A stretch of DNA of 51,048 bases from an uncultured Bacteroidales bacterium (GTDB taxonomy: Bacteria; Bacteroidota; Bacteroidia; Bacteroidales; UBA932), in the NCBI GenBank assembly GCA_944323775.1, contig CALUTT010000002.1, positions 1 to 51,048 of the forward strand, in the 5' to 3' direction. Each line of letters starts with the position of its first letter. The stretch's first letter is position 1. Under the pieces are notes generated by a model. That model had not been told where the DNA came from. It was given only the letters and a program-made list of their open reading frames with translations, and searched no databases. Positions 26,541-35,190 of this stretch are shown here, in pieces. Both the position numbers and the translations under genes were made by a program.

Positions 26541-27506
26541 ATGACAGAAACTTTCAAGGCCGCGGACAAGATGCGCGACATGGTTGCCGGGAACAGCCTC
26601 CTGATCCCAGTTCTCGGCCGCTTCGGCATATCGCTGGGATTTGCCGACAAGACAATACACGAGGTATGCCAGCTTCACGGCGTTGACGAAGGGACCTTCC
26701 TTGCCGTCGTAAATTTCTGCTCCGGGCGCGACTGCAGCTATGACGATGTCTCGCTTCCCTCTCTGATGGACTACCTGAGGGAGGCTCACAAATATTTTCT
26801 CGAATTCAACCTGCCGACAATCAGACGCCGCCTGCTTGATGCCGTCGACTGTTCCTCCGGCAATGATGGAATAGGCATCATGATACTCCGCTTCTACGAC
26901 GAATATGTCTCGGAAGTGCGGCGTCATATGGAATACGAGAACAACACCGTATTCGTTTATGTCGAACATGTGCTTGAAGGTTTTCTCGAGAAAGACTATT
27001 CGATATCTACCTTCGAAGGGACGCACTCCCCCATCGGGAACAAGCTCAACGAACTCAAGGACGTGATAATACGTTATTATCCGGAAAAGAACAGCTATCT
27101 GCTGAACGAGGTACTGCTTGACATCATTATGTGCGAGGCGGATCTGAGTTCGCACTGCAAAGTGGAAGACAGCATCTTCGTTCCGGCAGTCAAGAAAGCA
27201 GAAAGCGAACTGATGGACAGCGGAAGCGCATCCTTTTCAAGAACGGATCCGTCTGAAAAAGACGAAACCGGCAAGAAGGATGCTCTGAGCGACAGAGAGA
27301 AAGAAGTCCTTGTCTGCATAGCCAGAGGACAGAGCAACAAACAGATTGCCGACAATCTGTTCCTCTCGGTTCACACCGTGGCCACTCACAGACGCAACAT
27401 ATCAGCCAAGCTGCAGATACACTCCACAGCAGGGCTGACGATATATGCGATAGCCAGCAAGCTCGTAGACATGCACGAGCTAGGACTCGGGCAGGACACG
27501 CGCTAG
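26541..27506 (+). CDS. Hemerythrin-like di-iron sensor fused to a LuxR-type DNA-binding domain
   Basis: A 321-residue one-component regulator. Residues ~1-60 resemble the ScdA_N/DUF542 part of the iron-sulfur repair protein RIC (YtfE), but the Cys-Cys pair is replaced (RFGISLGFADKTIHEVC). Residues ~70-225 are hemerythrin-like and keep the six di-iron ligands known from E. coli YtfE: H83, H129 with E133, H162, H205 with E209. After an acidic linker, residues ~247-310 are a GerE/LuxR helix-turn-helix (LSDREKEVLVCIARGQSNKQIADNL, then SVHTVATHRRNI). It probably senses oxygen, nitric oxide or redox state through the iron pair. Target genes are unknown; dsbD converges with a 4-base overlap. Confidence 0.85.
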   Translation: MTETFKAADKMRDMVAGNSLLIPVLGRFGISLGFADKTIHEVCQLHGVDEGTFLAVVNFCSGRDCSYDDVSLPSLMDYLREAHKYFLEFNLPTIRRRLLDAVDCSSGNDGIGIMILRFYDEYVSEVRRHMEYENNTVFVYVEHVLEGFLEKDYSISTFEGTHSPIGNKLNELKDVIIRYYPEKNSYLLNEVLLDIIMCEADLSSHCKVEDSIFVPAVKKAESELMDSGSASFSRTDPSEKDETGKKDALSDREKEVLVCIARGQSNKQIADNLFLSVHTVATHRRNISAKLQIHSTAGLTIYAIASKLVDMHELGLGQDTR

Positions 27507-29293
27507 TCGGACAGGAAATCCACGAATGCGTCTACGTCAAGGTCATAGGCGCGAGGTCCCTTGAGAATGTCGCCTTCGGCGTCCAAAATAAAGTAGTTCG
27601 GCTGAGAGTTGACGCCGAACCTTTTCAGCGCTATGTAGGAATTCACTCTTCCGATGTCCTTCAAGGGCTTTCCCGCATCGTTCAGGACCCACTCGGATTC
27701 CGGAAGTCTGGTCTTGTCGTCCACATACAGGGCCGCAATTACAAAATCGTTTCTCAGACTCTGCAGGACTCTCGGGTCAGACCATACTCTCTGCTCCATC
27801 TCCCTGCAGTTCACACACCCGTGACCGGTAATGTCCACAAAGACACGCTTTCCCGTAGCCGCAGCCGCCGCAAGTGCATCGTCTATGTTGTCAAAGGCCT
27901 TGAGGTTGTGCGCTATCGTAAGAGTGGCGCCTGCCGGATCCGATGACGATTCGGCAGCTTCTCCGGACATGGACAGAGTCCCGGAGCCGTTCCCGAGCAC
28001 GAAGTCCTGGGTCTCGATGGGAGGAAGATATCCTGAAAGAGCCTTCAGAGGAGCGCCCCACAGACCGGGAACAAGATACAGCACGAACGAGAAGCATATT
28101 ATCGAGAAGAAAAGACGCTTGACAGACACATACTCGACCGGATCGTCGTTCCTGAAACGGATCTTGCCGAGCAGATACAGCCCCAGAAGTGTGAATACGA
28201 CTATCCAGACAGCAAGGTAGACTTCCCTGTCAAGCAGACCCCAGTGATATGTCTGGTCCGCCGTACTCAGGAATTTCAGGCCAAGGGCTATCTCTATGAA
28301 TCCAAGCACTACCTTGACGGAATTGAGCCACCCGCCGCTCTTCGGAAGTTTCTTCAGCAGAGACGGAAAGAAAGCGAAAACCGTGAAAGGCAGGGCAAAG
28401 GCCACACTGAAAGCCAGCATGGTGACCATTGGAGCCCAGAACTCTCCCTGAGTACTCTTGACAAGGACAGAACCGACAATCGGACCGGTGCAGCTGAAAC
28501 TTACAAGCACAAGAGTCAGGGCAAGGAAGAAAATGCCGCCAAGACCCTTTCTGTCACTGTTCCGGTCAGCGCTGTTGGTCCATCTTGAAGGAAGGGTAAT
28601 TTCGAATGCGCCGAAGAAACTGGCAGCGAACACCATGAATATCAGGAAGAACAGGATATTCGGCAGCCAGTGGGTAGAGAGCCAGTTGAAGATGTCGGCC
28701 GTCACCCCGCTGCCGCCGAGCAGCCAGGTAAGCCCTATGATGACACAGATCGGGACAGTATAGAGCAGCACTATGAACAGGCCGTACATTGATGCCTTGA
28801 AGCGCCCGCGTGCGGGAGTTTCAGACCCTTTCATGAAAAAAGATATGGTCATGGGCACCATCGGGAACACGCACGGGGTCAGCAACATCGCGAATCCCCA
28901 CAGAATTGCCTCGAGGACGAGTCTCCAGAGAGGTTCCCTCCCATCAGCGGCGCCTGCAGAGACACTTTCCGCAACTTCCGGCTCGTCCGCAGGCTGAACG
29001 GCACCAGGCGAGGGCGTCTTGGCAACAGGAAACGAAGCCATTGCAGGCATCTGCGGAGCGGAGGGAGATGCAGCCTCCACATAGTGGTCAAATTCATAGT
29101 ATTCCGGAGAATAGCAAGAAGTCCCCTGACATGCCGTCACGTCCACCGTACCGGAGACATGATCGACACCGCTGCGCAACTCACCTGTCAGAACTATGCT
29201 GTTGACACCATCTGTATTCTTAATCTCTGATTTCCAGACAACATTGGGGTTGGCCTGGAGGGCGACAAGCAGTATAAGAGCCTTGAAAATCAT
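27503..29293 (-). CDS. dsbD: Thiol:disulfide interchange protein DsbD
   Basis: Carries reducing power from cytoplasmic thioredoxin across the inner membrane to extracytoplasmic thiol proteins. The 596-residue protein has a signal sequence, an N-terminal domain with a cysteine pair ([17 protein letters not shown]), a Pro/Ala-rich linker, an eight-helix CcdA/DsbD core ([20 protein letters not shown] with its Cys, and [11 protein letters not shown] with the second) and a C-terminal thioredoxin-like domain with CVNC at 493-496. All three redox pairs of DsbD can therefore be placed. The start overlaps the rny stop as ATGA. The 3' end overlaps the regulator gene on the other strand by 4 bases. Confidence 0.92.
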   Translation of the reverse strand: MIFKALILLVALQANPNVVWKSEIKNTDGVNSIVLTGELRSGVDHVSGTVDVTACQGTSCYSPEYYEFDHYVEAASPSAPQMPAMASFPVAKTPSPGAVQPADEPEVAESVSAGAADGREPLWRLVLEAILWGFAMLLTPCVFPMVPMTISFFMKGSETPARGRFKASMYGLFIVLLYTVPICVIIGLTWLLGGSGVTADIFNWLSTHWLPNILFFLIFMVFAASFFGAFEITLPSRWTNSADRNSDRKGLGGIFFLALTLVLVSFSCTGPIVGSVLVKSTQGEFWAPMVTMLAFSVAFALPFTVFAFFPSLLKKLPKSGGWLNSVKVVLGFIEIALGLKFLSTADQTYHWGLLDREVYLAVWIVVFTLLGLYLLGKIRFRNDDPVEYVSVKRLFFSIICFSFVLYLVPGLWGAPLKALSGYLPPIETQDFVLGNGSGTLSMSGEAAESSSDPAGATLTIAHNLKAFDNIDDALAAAAATGKRVFVDITGHGCVNCREMEQRVWSDPRVLQSLRNDFVIAALYVDDKTRLPESEWVLNDAGKPLKDIGRVNSYIALKRFGVNSQPNYFILDAEGDILKGPRAYDLDVDAFVDFLSD

Positions 29294-30828
29294 TTTGCAA
29301 TCGCTACGGAACGGGTTTCACGTATAACTGTAATCTTCACCTGGCCGGGATAGGTCATCTCGTCCTGTATGCGCTGTGCTATCTCGGTAGACAGCATCGC
29401 GGCCTGGCTGTCGCTGACCTCATCGGCACCGACGATGACTCTGAGTTCCCTGCCGGCCTGAATTGCATATGACTTGGTGACACCGGGATATGATGCCGCA
29501 AGATCCTCCATCCCCTTGAGTCTCTTGATATATGACTCGATGACTTCCCTTCTGGCGCCGGGCCTTGCACCTGAAATCGCATCGGCTACGAGCACAAGCG
29601 GAGAATAGATGGATGTCATCTCCATCTCCTCATGGTGCGCCCCGATGGCATTGCAGATCTCCGGACGCTCCTTGTACTGCTCGGCAAGCTTGGCACCGAG
29701 TATTGCATGAGGATACTCCGGTTCGCTCTCGCTCACCTTTCCTATGTCATGCAGAAGACCGGCCCTGCGGGCAATCTTGGGATTGAGTCCAAGTTCGGAA
29801 GCCATGGTCGCACAGATGTTTGCGACCTCCCTGGAGTGCTGAAGCAGGTTCTGCCCGTATGACGAACGGTACTTCATCCTTCCTATCAGCTTGACAAGTT
29901 CTATGTTGAGCCCGTGGATACCCAGATCGATGCAGGTTCTCTTTCCTGTCTCGAGTATCTCGTCTTCAAGCTGCTTGCTGACCTTCGCCACGACCTCCTC
30001 GATTCTGGCGGGGTGTATCCTTCCGTCGATGACGAGCTGGTGCAGCGATAGACGTGCGATTTCCCTCCTCACCGGATCGAATGCCGAAAGAAGGATCGCG
30101 TCTGGAGTGTCATCAACCACGATCTCGACTCCGGTAGCAGCCTCGAGCGCCCTGATATTTCTTCCTTCACGGCCGATAATCCGCCCCTTGACCTCGTCAT
30201 TCTCTATAGGGAAAGTAGTGACGGCATTCTCGATCGCCGTTTCAGTGGCAGTGCGCTGGATCGTATTGATCACTATCCTCTTTGCCTCCTTGGCCGCATT
30301 CAGACGAGCCTCGTCCATCGTATCGTTGATATAAGCCTGAGCCTCTGAACGGGCCTCAGCCTTCATGTTGTCGACGAGCATCTTCTTCGCTTCATCGGCA
30401 GTCATTCCAGCAACGTTCTCAAGATCCTTGTTGACCTGGGCTGTGAGCTTGTCATACTCGGCGATCTTTGCGTCAAGTTTGTTGCGCTGCGCGTTGAGTT
30501 GCCCCTTCTGGGATTCAAGGTCGCGCATCTTGCGGTTCAGATCACCCTGCTGGGTGTTCAGCTGGTTCTCGCGCGTCTTGAGCGCCGTCTCTTTCTCGCG
30601 AAGCTCATTGTTTCGCTCGTTGACGAGATTCTCATGTTCGCTCTTGAGCTGGAGGAACTTCTCCTTGGCCTGAAGCATCTTCTGCTGCTTGATGTTCTCG
30701 GCCTCTACCCTGGCTTTCTCAAGTATCGTATCAGCCTGTCCCTTGAGGATGTACCTGCTGACAAGTATATACACCGCTATGCCGACCAATGCCCCGGCAA
30801 ATACTGCGATAACGTAAAATATGAACAT
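29290..30828 (-). CDS. rny: Ribonuclease Y
   Basis: Membrane-anchored endoribonuclease that initiates mRNA decay. The 512-residue protein has one N-terminal helix ([20 protein letters not shown]), a long charged coiled coil (~30-190), a KH domain ([26 protein letters not shown]) and an HD domain ([22 protein letters not shown]). The start has a good AAGGA site (30836-30832). It lies 31 bases downstream of a terminator hairpin with no promoter between, so it depends on readthrough from the zapA/6S region or on regulated termination. dsbD is coupled downstream. Confidence 0.96.
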   Translation of the reverse strand: MFIFYVIAVFAGALVGIAVYILVSRYILKGQADTILEKARVEAENIKQQKMLQAKEKFLQLKSEHENLVNERNNELREKETALKTRENQLNTQQGDLNRKMRDLESQKGQLNAQRNKLDAKIAEYDKLTAQVNKDLENVAGMTADEAKKMLVDNMKAEARSEAQAYINDTMDEARLNAAKEAKRIVINTIQRTATETAIENAVTTFPIENDEVKGRIIGREGRNIRALEAATGVEIVVDDTPDAILLSAFDPVRREIARLSLHQLVIDGRIHPARIEEVVAKVSKQLEDEILETGKRTCIDLGIHGLNIELVKLIGRMKYRSSYGQNLLQHSREVANICATMASELGLNPKIARRAGLLHDIGKVSESEPEYPHAILGAKLAEQYKERPEICNAIGAHHEEMEMTSIYSPLVLVADAISGARPGARREVIESYIKRLKGMEDLAASYPGVTKSYAIQAGRELRVIVGADEVSDSQAAMLSTEIAQRIQDEMTYPGQVKITVIRETRSVAIAK

Positions 30829-30859
30829 ATTTCCTTATATTTTGTTTATTCGATATGTC

Positions 30860-30896
30860 AAAAAAAACAGTATCCGCACATTCGCGCAGATACTGT
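30860..30896 (-). terminator. Terminator-like hairpin immediately ahead of rny
   Basis: On the minus strand ACAGTATC (30896-30889) pairs perfectly with GATACTGT (30874-30867), with an inner GCGC/GTGC extension, followed by eight T (30867-30860). It ends 31 bases before the rny start codon. This is a second terminator after that of the 6S-like RNA and could act as an attenuator for rny. Confidence 0.75.
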
Positions 30897-30902
30897 ATCC
30901 TT

Positions 30903-31060
30903 AAAAAAGCCGTCAGCCGAACTTTCAGAAAATACACCGAAAGTAAGATTTGGGCTCCGACCCGTACCAAGCTTCCCGTCTCTGCGGGCCTGCCATCCCC
31001 GGATCGAGCGGACCCTGTTCCCTTGAGAACTGTTGTTTTCAGAAGATGGGCCTGACGGCT
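30903..31060 (-). ncRNA. ssrS: 6S-like RNA between zapA and rny
   Basis: 6S RNA mimics an open promoter and sequesters RNA polymerase. The segment is closed by a 9-bp stem, AGCCGTCAG (31060-31052) with CTGACGGCT (30916-30908), followed by six T as a terminator. Inside come a small hairpin GTTC/GAAC, an upper stem GGGTCCG with CGGAGCCC, an apical CCCG-CAGAGA-CGGG hairpin, and on the 3' side ACTTTC/GAAAGT. This is the closing-stem, central-bubble, apical-stem layout of 6S RNA. Location next to zapA and rny fits known 6S loci, and Rfam has a Bacteroidota class (6S-Flavo). The 5' arm overlaps the zapA stop codon, so it is probably processed from the zapA mRNA. I have not aligned it to a reference. 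Confidence 0.65.
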
Positions 31061-31349
31061 ATGGTTTACTGCAACCGTCCAGATATGATGCCAACTGTTC
31101 CTCCATCGATCGGATGTCCGCCTTAAGTGTTTCAAGTTCCTTCTCGGCACACAACTTTCCGACTCCGAGTTGAATGGCAACGAAGGCAAGCTTGTCCTCA
31201 AGCCTCGTATCCGGGAAACGCCTGTCAAATCCGGAAAGGATGGCATTGACCTGTTCAGCGGCAATGCGCATCATACCCTCCAGTTCAGGAGTGTCCGGGC
31301 TGAGCACATGCTCCTTGCCGGCAACCTTCAGTTTAATGTCTCTCGCCAT
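31059..31349 (-). CDS. zapA: Cell division protein ZapA
   Basis: Small FtsZ-bundling protein acting at the division ring. I start at 31349 (MARDIKLKVAGKEHVLS), giving 96 residues, since a longer frame to 31382 would overlap the upstream gene. The beta-beta-helix head (IKLKVAGKEHVL...PELEGMMRIAAEQVNAIL) and C-terminal coiled coil (CAEKELETLKADIRSMEEQL) are as in ZapA. It follows the coiled-coil gene after 1 base, and its stop lies in the 5' arm of the 6S-like RNA. Confidence 0.88.
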   Translation of the reverse strand: MARDIKLKVAGKEHVLSPDTPELEGMMRIAAEQVNAILSGFDRRFPDTRLEDKLAFVAIQLGVGKLCAEKELETLKADIRSMEEQLASYLDGCSKP

Positions 31350-31350
31350 C

Positions 31351-31620
31351 TCAGCTTTCGAGCAGCTTAATGCATCTGTCAATCTTCCTGATCAGGGAAT
31401 CCACACTCGCACGTGCCTCTCTGCGGTCCGCGGTGGTCTGGACGGCCCCGGCCAGTCTGAGATTGTCTATCTGTCGGTTCAGTTCAGTTATCTGCTTCCT
31501 GTACTCCAGAATTTCCGCCTCCATGTCTGCCTTCCGATGTTCGAGAGCCTCGGCCCTCTGCCTCTCAGCCTCGTACATGGAGATCAGCTTCGCAATATTG
31601 TCATGTATATTGTCAAGCAT
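31351..31620 (-). CDS. Small coiled-coil protein upstream of zapA
   Basis: An 89-residue protein, almost entirely coiled coil (YEAERQRAEALEHRKADMEA through EYRKQITELNRQIDNLRL), with a positively charged C-terminal helix. No characterised family is recognised. Its place directly before zapA with 1 base between stop and start, and its size and coiled-coil nature, recall the FtsZ-associated protein ZapB of proteobacteria; this is an analogy from size and context, not homology I can show. It is transcribed from a full-consensus promoter at 31646-31676 as the first gene of the zapA unit. Confidence 0.75.
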   Translation of the reverse strand: MLDNIHDNIAKLISMYEAERQRAEALEHRKADMEAEILEYRKQITELNRQIDNLRLAGAVQTTADRREARASVDSLIRKIDRCIKLLES

Positions 31621-31645
31621 TGCGGTTAAACCAGAATACTGGATG

Positions 31646-31676
31646 CAAATGTACTAAAAATCAACATAATTTCAAA
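31646..31676 (-). promoter_or_regulatory. Full-consensus promoter of the zapA operon
   Basis: On the minus strand TTTG (31676-31673), a 19-base spacer and TACATTTG (31653-31646) form a complete Bacteroides-type promoter 25 bases before the start codon of the coiled-coil gene. Confidence 0.85.
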
Positions 31677-31696
31677 CCTGCACTGGCGCCAGGAAA

Positions 31697-31730
31697 GAAA
31701 AAAGGACAGCCGCACCTGGCGGCCGTCCTT
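31697..31730 (-). terminator. Intrinsic terminator after the ompA-like gene
   Basis: AAGGACAGCCGC (31702-31713) and GCGGCCGTCCTT (31719-31730) pair with a single A-C mismatch. On the minus strand the stem is followed by a T run (31703-31697). Confidence 0.85.
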
Positions 31731-31758
31731 CTATTGTCTAATGTTGCTTTTCAGCAGA

Positions 31759-32910
31759 TTACTTCTTCCTGACAATCACACAGCGTGAAAGCATGTCGGT
31801 GTCGAAGAACATAGGATCAACTCCACCATAACCCTTGACCTCGAGCTTCTCGGCAGGAACACCGTTCTCGACGAGGAGATCGTAAACAGCCTGGGCACGC
31901 TTCTCTGAGAGCTGCTGGTTGTACTTGGCGCTACCGGTCTTCTTGTCAGCATAGCCGGCAACCTCGTATACGCAATCCTCCTGAGCGGCATTGATAGCCT
32001 CGGCAAGCAGCTTGATGCGGGCCTTATCCTTGGAATCGATATTGGCCTTGCCAATCTGGAAGAAGATAGGAGTTGAAACAGGAGCGTCCTTGTAGACAAT
32101 CTTGTCAACATACTTGACAACTTCCTTCTCGACAACCTTCTCGACAATCTTGGGGTTGTTCTCGAGAGCCTCGTCAACCATTGCCTGGGCAGCCTCCTGA
32201 GAAAGGTATCCGGCAGCTGCGGCAGCAGCGGCATCACGGGCGATCTTGCCCCTCTGTCCACCGATGGTCCAGATTCCGTTCACGGTGAAACGTGCGGTAC
32301 CTGCAGCCTTGCGGTATGCGTCAGCATCACCGAACATTGAAGGAGTCACGCCGAAACGGCCCTCAAGTCCGAGTGCGAAAGCATCGGTGATGTTGTATGC
32401 GAGCCCGAGACCTGCAGTGGCACCGGCGCGGAGTTTGAAGCTGTTGTCGGGCTCAACAAGCAGCACAGAAGCGTCCTGAACATCTGAGAACTTGCTGGTT
32501 GTCCTAGAGAAGTTGACGGTAGGACCGGCAAAAAGGTATACGTTGAACCTTGCAAGGTTGTCGGTGAAGAGGTTGGAGATGCTGAACATCGCATCGAGAT
32601 TCAGCTCGCCGAACTTCTTGTTCTTGTAAGCCACGGGATTGCCGTTGATGTCAACTGCATTGCCCTGACGTGCATCAAGATTGATGAGCGGACCAGCAAG
32701 GCCGGCACGAACGCCCCATACCGGGGTAAGATACTTGCCGACATATACGTCCATATAGAAATTAGGCGTATTGAGGTTAGGGGTCATTGATGAAATGACG
32801 CCAAGACCGCCGCCGACGAATATGTCATTGCACTTTTTCTGCTCCTGTGCATTGGCGGCAACGGTAGAAGCTGCCAGTGCAAGAGTCAATGCCAAAAATT
32901 TGAGTTTCAT
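31759..32910 (-). CDS. OmpA-family outer-membrane protein
   Basis: An abundant-type envelope protein linking outer membrane and peptidoglycan. The 383-residue product has a signal peptide (MKLKFLALTLALAASTVAANAQ), an eight-strand-type barrel (~25-215), an Ala-rich stretch, a charged spacer (KIVEKVVEKEVVKYVDKIVY) and a C-terminal OmpA peptidoglycan-binding domain (YEVAGYADKKTGSAKYNQQLSEKRAQ, with the diaminopimelate-binding Asp/Arg region). The spacer looks like a short coiled or extended linker that would span the periplasm. It is 30 bases downstream of a lipoprotein gene, probably co-transcribed, and ends at a strong terminator. Confidence 0.92.
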   Translation of the reverse strand: MKLKFLALTLALAASTVAANAQEQKKCNDIFVGGGLGVISSMTPNLNTPNFYMDVYVGKYLTPVWGVRAGLAGPLINLDARQGNAVDINGNPVAYKNKKFGELNLDAMFSISNLFTDNLARFNVYLFAGPTVNFSRTTSKFSDVQDASVLLVEPDNSFKLRAGATAGLGLAYNITDAFALGLEGRFGVTPSMFGDADAYRKAAGTARFTVNGIWTIGGQRGKIARDAAAAAAAGYLSQEAAQAMVDEALENNPKIVEKVVEKEVVKYVDKIVYKDAPVSTPIFFQIGKANIDSKDKARIKLLAEAINAAQEDCVYEVAGYADKKTGSAKYNQQLSEKRAQAVYDLLVENGVPAEKLEVKGYGGVDPMFFDTDMLSRCVIVRKK

Positions 32911-32940
32911 ATTCAGTACAGTTTAATTCCGTTATACAAA

Positions 32941-33828
32941 TTATTCACCGTAAACGATTCCGCCGCCAGCATTGGCATTGTCACCGTGAGCACCGTGTCC
33001 ATAGTGATAGTGACCATGTCCGAGAGGATTGGCGATTTCGATGTACTCCATTGTAGTTGCAACGTTGCGTGCAGGAATCTCGCCGACTACCACGCCGTCA
33101 GCAAGGACGCTGATTACATAGTCGCTGTATAATGCCGTCTGCTCTACGGTGTAGTAAGCCCACGCTGAAACAGTGAACTCGTACTTTGCAGGCTCTTCAG
33201 AATAGTTGTTGAGAACCTTGGCATAAGAATCAACGATGTTCTTGTAATCAGTGTCGGCATATGTAACGGAAGCCGCATCAATCTTGGTACCGGACATGAT
33301 AGTGTAATCACATTCTCCGGTAAGCATGAATTCGGTAAGGTTCTGAACCCAGGTGTCAATGCCGTTGTGGCTGTAGTGAGCCGTTGTGTTTCCGTAATGG
33401 CCGTTGACATCAGGATTGAGGTAGAACTTGTCTGCGCTCTCTACGGCGTCACCGTACTTGAGAGTAATCTCCTTGTCGCTGACAGGAGAGCCTACGACAA
33501 TCGTGGTGGCATACGAAGCGTTGCCGCCGGCACGAAGGGCGTTGACCTTGACCTGTCCGCTATAATCTGCGCCCTTGTAGGCAACAGTAAGGGTCACTGT
33601 GGTCTCCGCAAGCGCCTTGTTGCCCTCAAGGGTAACGGTATTTCCGTTCACGGTACCCGCTGAAGCAGTAAGGGTATAGCCCTCAGCTGCCTGGAGGGTG
33701 TTCACATCGACAACCGATACCTCTATGGTAGCCTGTGCAGGCCTTACCTCAAAAGCGGTCTCGATCTCTTCAGGCTTGCAGGCTGCAAAAACGCCCGCGA
33801 TAGCCAAGAACATAAAGAGTTTTTTCAT
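32941..33828 (-). CDS. Surface or periplasmic lipoprotein, DUF3869-like
   Basis: A 295-residue lipoprotein: MKKLFMFLAIAGVFAAC with a lipobox and lipidated Cys at residue 17. The mature N-terminus is a beta-sandwich-like region (VRPAQATIEVSVVDVNTLQAAEGYTL) with an Ig-like repeat that resembles DUF3869 of Bacteroidales, an identification from memory with moderate confidence. The middle is rich in Asp/Tyr/Asn. The C-terminus ends in a His/Gly-rich patch (HGHYHYGHGAHGDNANAGGG) that could bind metal. No clear -7 box lies upstream (best is TAATTTG about 60 bases before the start). It is co-oriented with the OmpA gene 30 bases downstream. Confidence 0.7.
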   Translation of the reverse strand: MKKLFMFLAIAGVFAACKPEEIETAFEVRPAQATIEVSVVDVNTLQAAEGYTLTASAGTVNGNTVTLEGNKALAETTVTLTVAYKGADYSGQVKVNALRAGGNASYATTIVVGSPVSDKEITLKYGDAVESADKFYLNPDVNGHYGNTTAHYSHNGIDTWVQNLTEFMLTGECDYTIMSGTKIDAASVTYADTDYKNIVDSYAKVLNNYSEEPAKYEFTVSAWAYYTVEQTALYSDYVISVLADGVVVGEIPARNVATTMEYIEIANPLGHGHYHYGHGAHGDNANAGGGIVYGE

Positions 33829-33981
33829 TGATGAGATAATTATTAAATATTAAACTAATTTCTAACCATTTACCAAAGTGCAAATTAAATAAAAAAATAT
33901 GATTTAAGCAATTTTACATGGCAAAAAAACCGGGCGGATTCCCAAACATGGCACCTGATGGCCTGAGGGCCCTCCAGAAGC

Positions 33982-35190
33982 CTACTTGAGGTATGACTCA
34001 ATGTAATAGGGGTTGAAATAATTCCTGCTCATTATATTGTCGGAAGCCTCCGTACGGAACTCCTTGTAGTAGTATCGCTCGTTGTTGGAATTGTACGTCA
34101 TTCCCATCTGCGGAGAAACGCTTACCCTAGGACGGTAGCCCTTGCGCGCATGTCTGTAAGGAGGTAGCGCAATCTGGAAGCGGAACCCCACGTTCATGTC
34201 GGCATGCAGGGATTTCTCGGCATACAGCCCCACCGAACAGCGGCTGAAATGCCTTATCATCTCGTACTTCAACCCTATGTCACCGATCAGGAAGCGCTGC
34301 GCACGCAGCGTGAACTGGGTCCCGAGCGAAGGCATATAATAGTTGAACGCCACGTTCCAGCGGAAATACATGTTCCTGTCATACTTGAAAATGAAGCCGT
34401 CCCAATAGCAGTTTCCCAGAAACGCAAGCTGAGTGTCGACGGAAAACCTTTCATTAGGGAACCAGTACTGCATCTCGAGGGCAAGACCGTAACGGTTGTT
34501 CGAGAACGCCCCGGCCGTCAGCTTTCCGCTTATGTTCAGATGCCACGGGTCGCGGAAACGCTGGGAGATGGAAACCATGCCAGGATGGATCTTGTCTTCA
34601 AGGGCTCCGTATCCATCGTTGAAGATGGGGAACTTGACCTGGTAGGTAAACTTCATTCCCGGCCAGAGCGAAACCTCGAGCGCGGGATTGAGCTGCCAAA
34701 GGGACTGGTACACCTGATTGATGATCAGGTTCTGGAGCGACACCTGAGGATATATAAGTATGTCGGTCTTGGCAATCGAAGAGGCAGTCTTCGGCTTGGA
34801 CTTCACTTCGTCCCAACTGTCATCGAGCCTCCTTGTCGTGCTCCAGGAACCCGTATGAGGATCATATGTCATAGTGACCTCAGGGACATTGATGTATGTT
34901 CCTATCACCTTTATCTCACGGCCGTCGTCACCGAGCATCTGGAGGATAGTCCTGCAGGCCGCGGCATAGCCTTCGGCCGGTATCTTGTATGAATCGCACT
35001 CAATGGCGAACACGACGCGGTCTTCGGACTCGCTTGCCCGTATGTTGGAGAATCCGTCACGTTCGAGAAGGGCCACAGTCGAGGCCACAGGGTCGAAGTG
35101 CGCAGACGGAACGCCGTCGGCACGAGCCGGCACCATCCCGCACATCAGGACTACATATAAAGATATGGCAAACCTTTTCATCTTATTCAT
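33982..35190 (-). CDS. YjbH-like outer-membrane protein, C-terminal half as a separate gene
   Basis: A 402-residue exported protein (signal MKRFAISLYVVLMCGMVPARA after MN). It resembles the middle and C-terminal portions of YjbH/GfcD, an outer-membrane protein of exopolysaccharide loci. A small alpha/beta domain comes first (VALLERDGFSNIRASESEDRVVFAIECDSY), then barrel strands ending in FLIGDIGLKYEMIRHFSRCSVGLYAEKS, the kind of C-terminal segment found in YjbH. The missing N-terminal half is the gene at 36756-37544 in the same operon. The start overlaps the preceding gene as ATGA. Together the halves (262 + 402) are close to full-length E. coli YjbH (~698). Role inferred: export or assembly of a surface polysaccharide. 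Confidence 0.65.
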   Translation of the reverse strand: MNKMKRFAISLYVVLMCGMVPARADGVPSAHFDPVASTVALLERDGFSNIRASESEDRVVFAIECDSYKIPAEGYAAACRTILQMLGDDGREIKVIGTYINVPEVTMTYDPHTGSWSTTRRLDDSWDEVKSKPKTASSIAKTDILIYPQVSLQNLIINQVYQSLWQLNPALEVSLWPGMKFTYQVKFPIFNDGYGALEDKIHPGMVSISQRFRDPWHLNISGKLTAGAFSNNRYGLALEMQYWFPNERFSVDTQLAFLGNCYWDGFIFKYDRNMYFRWNVAFNYYMPSLGTQFTLRAQRFLIGDIGLKYEMIRHFSRCSVGLYAEKSLHADMNVGFRFQIALPPYRHARKGYRPRVSVSPQMGMTYNSNNERYYYKEFRTEASDNIMSRNYFNPYYIESYLK

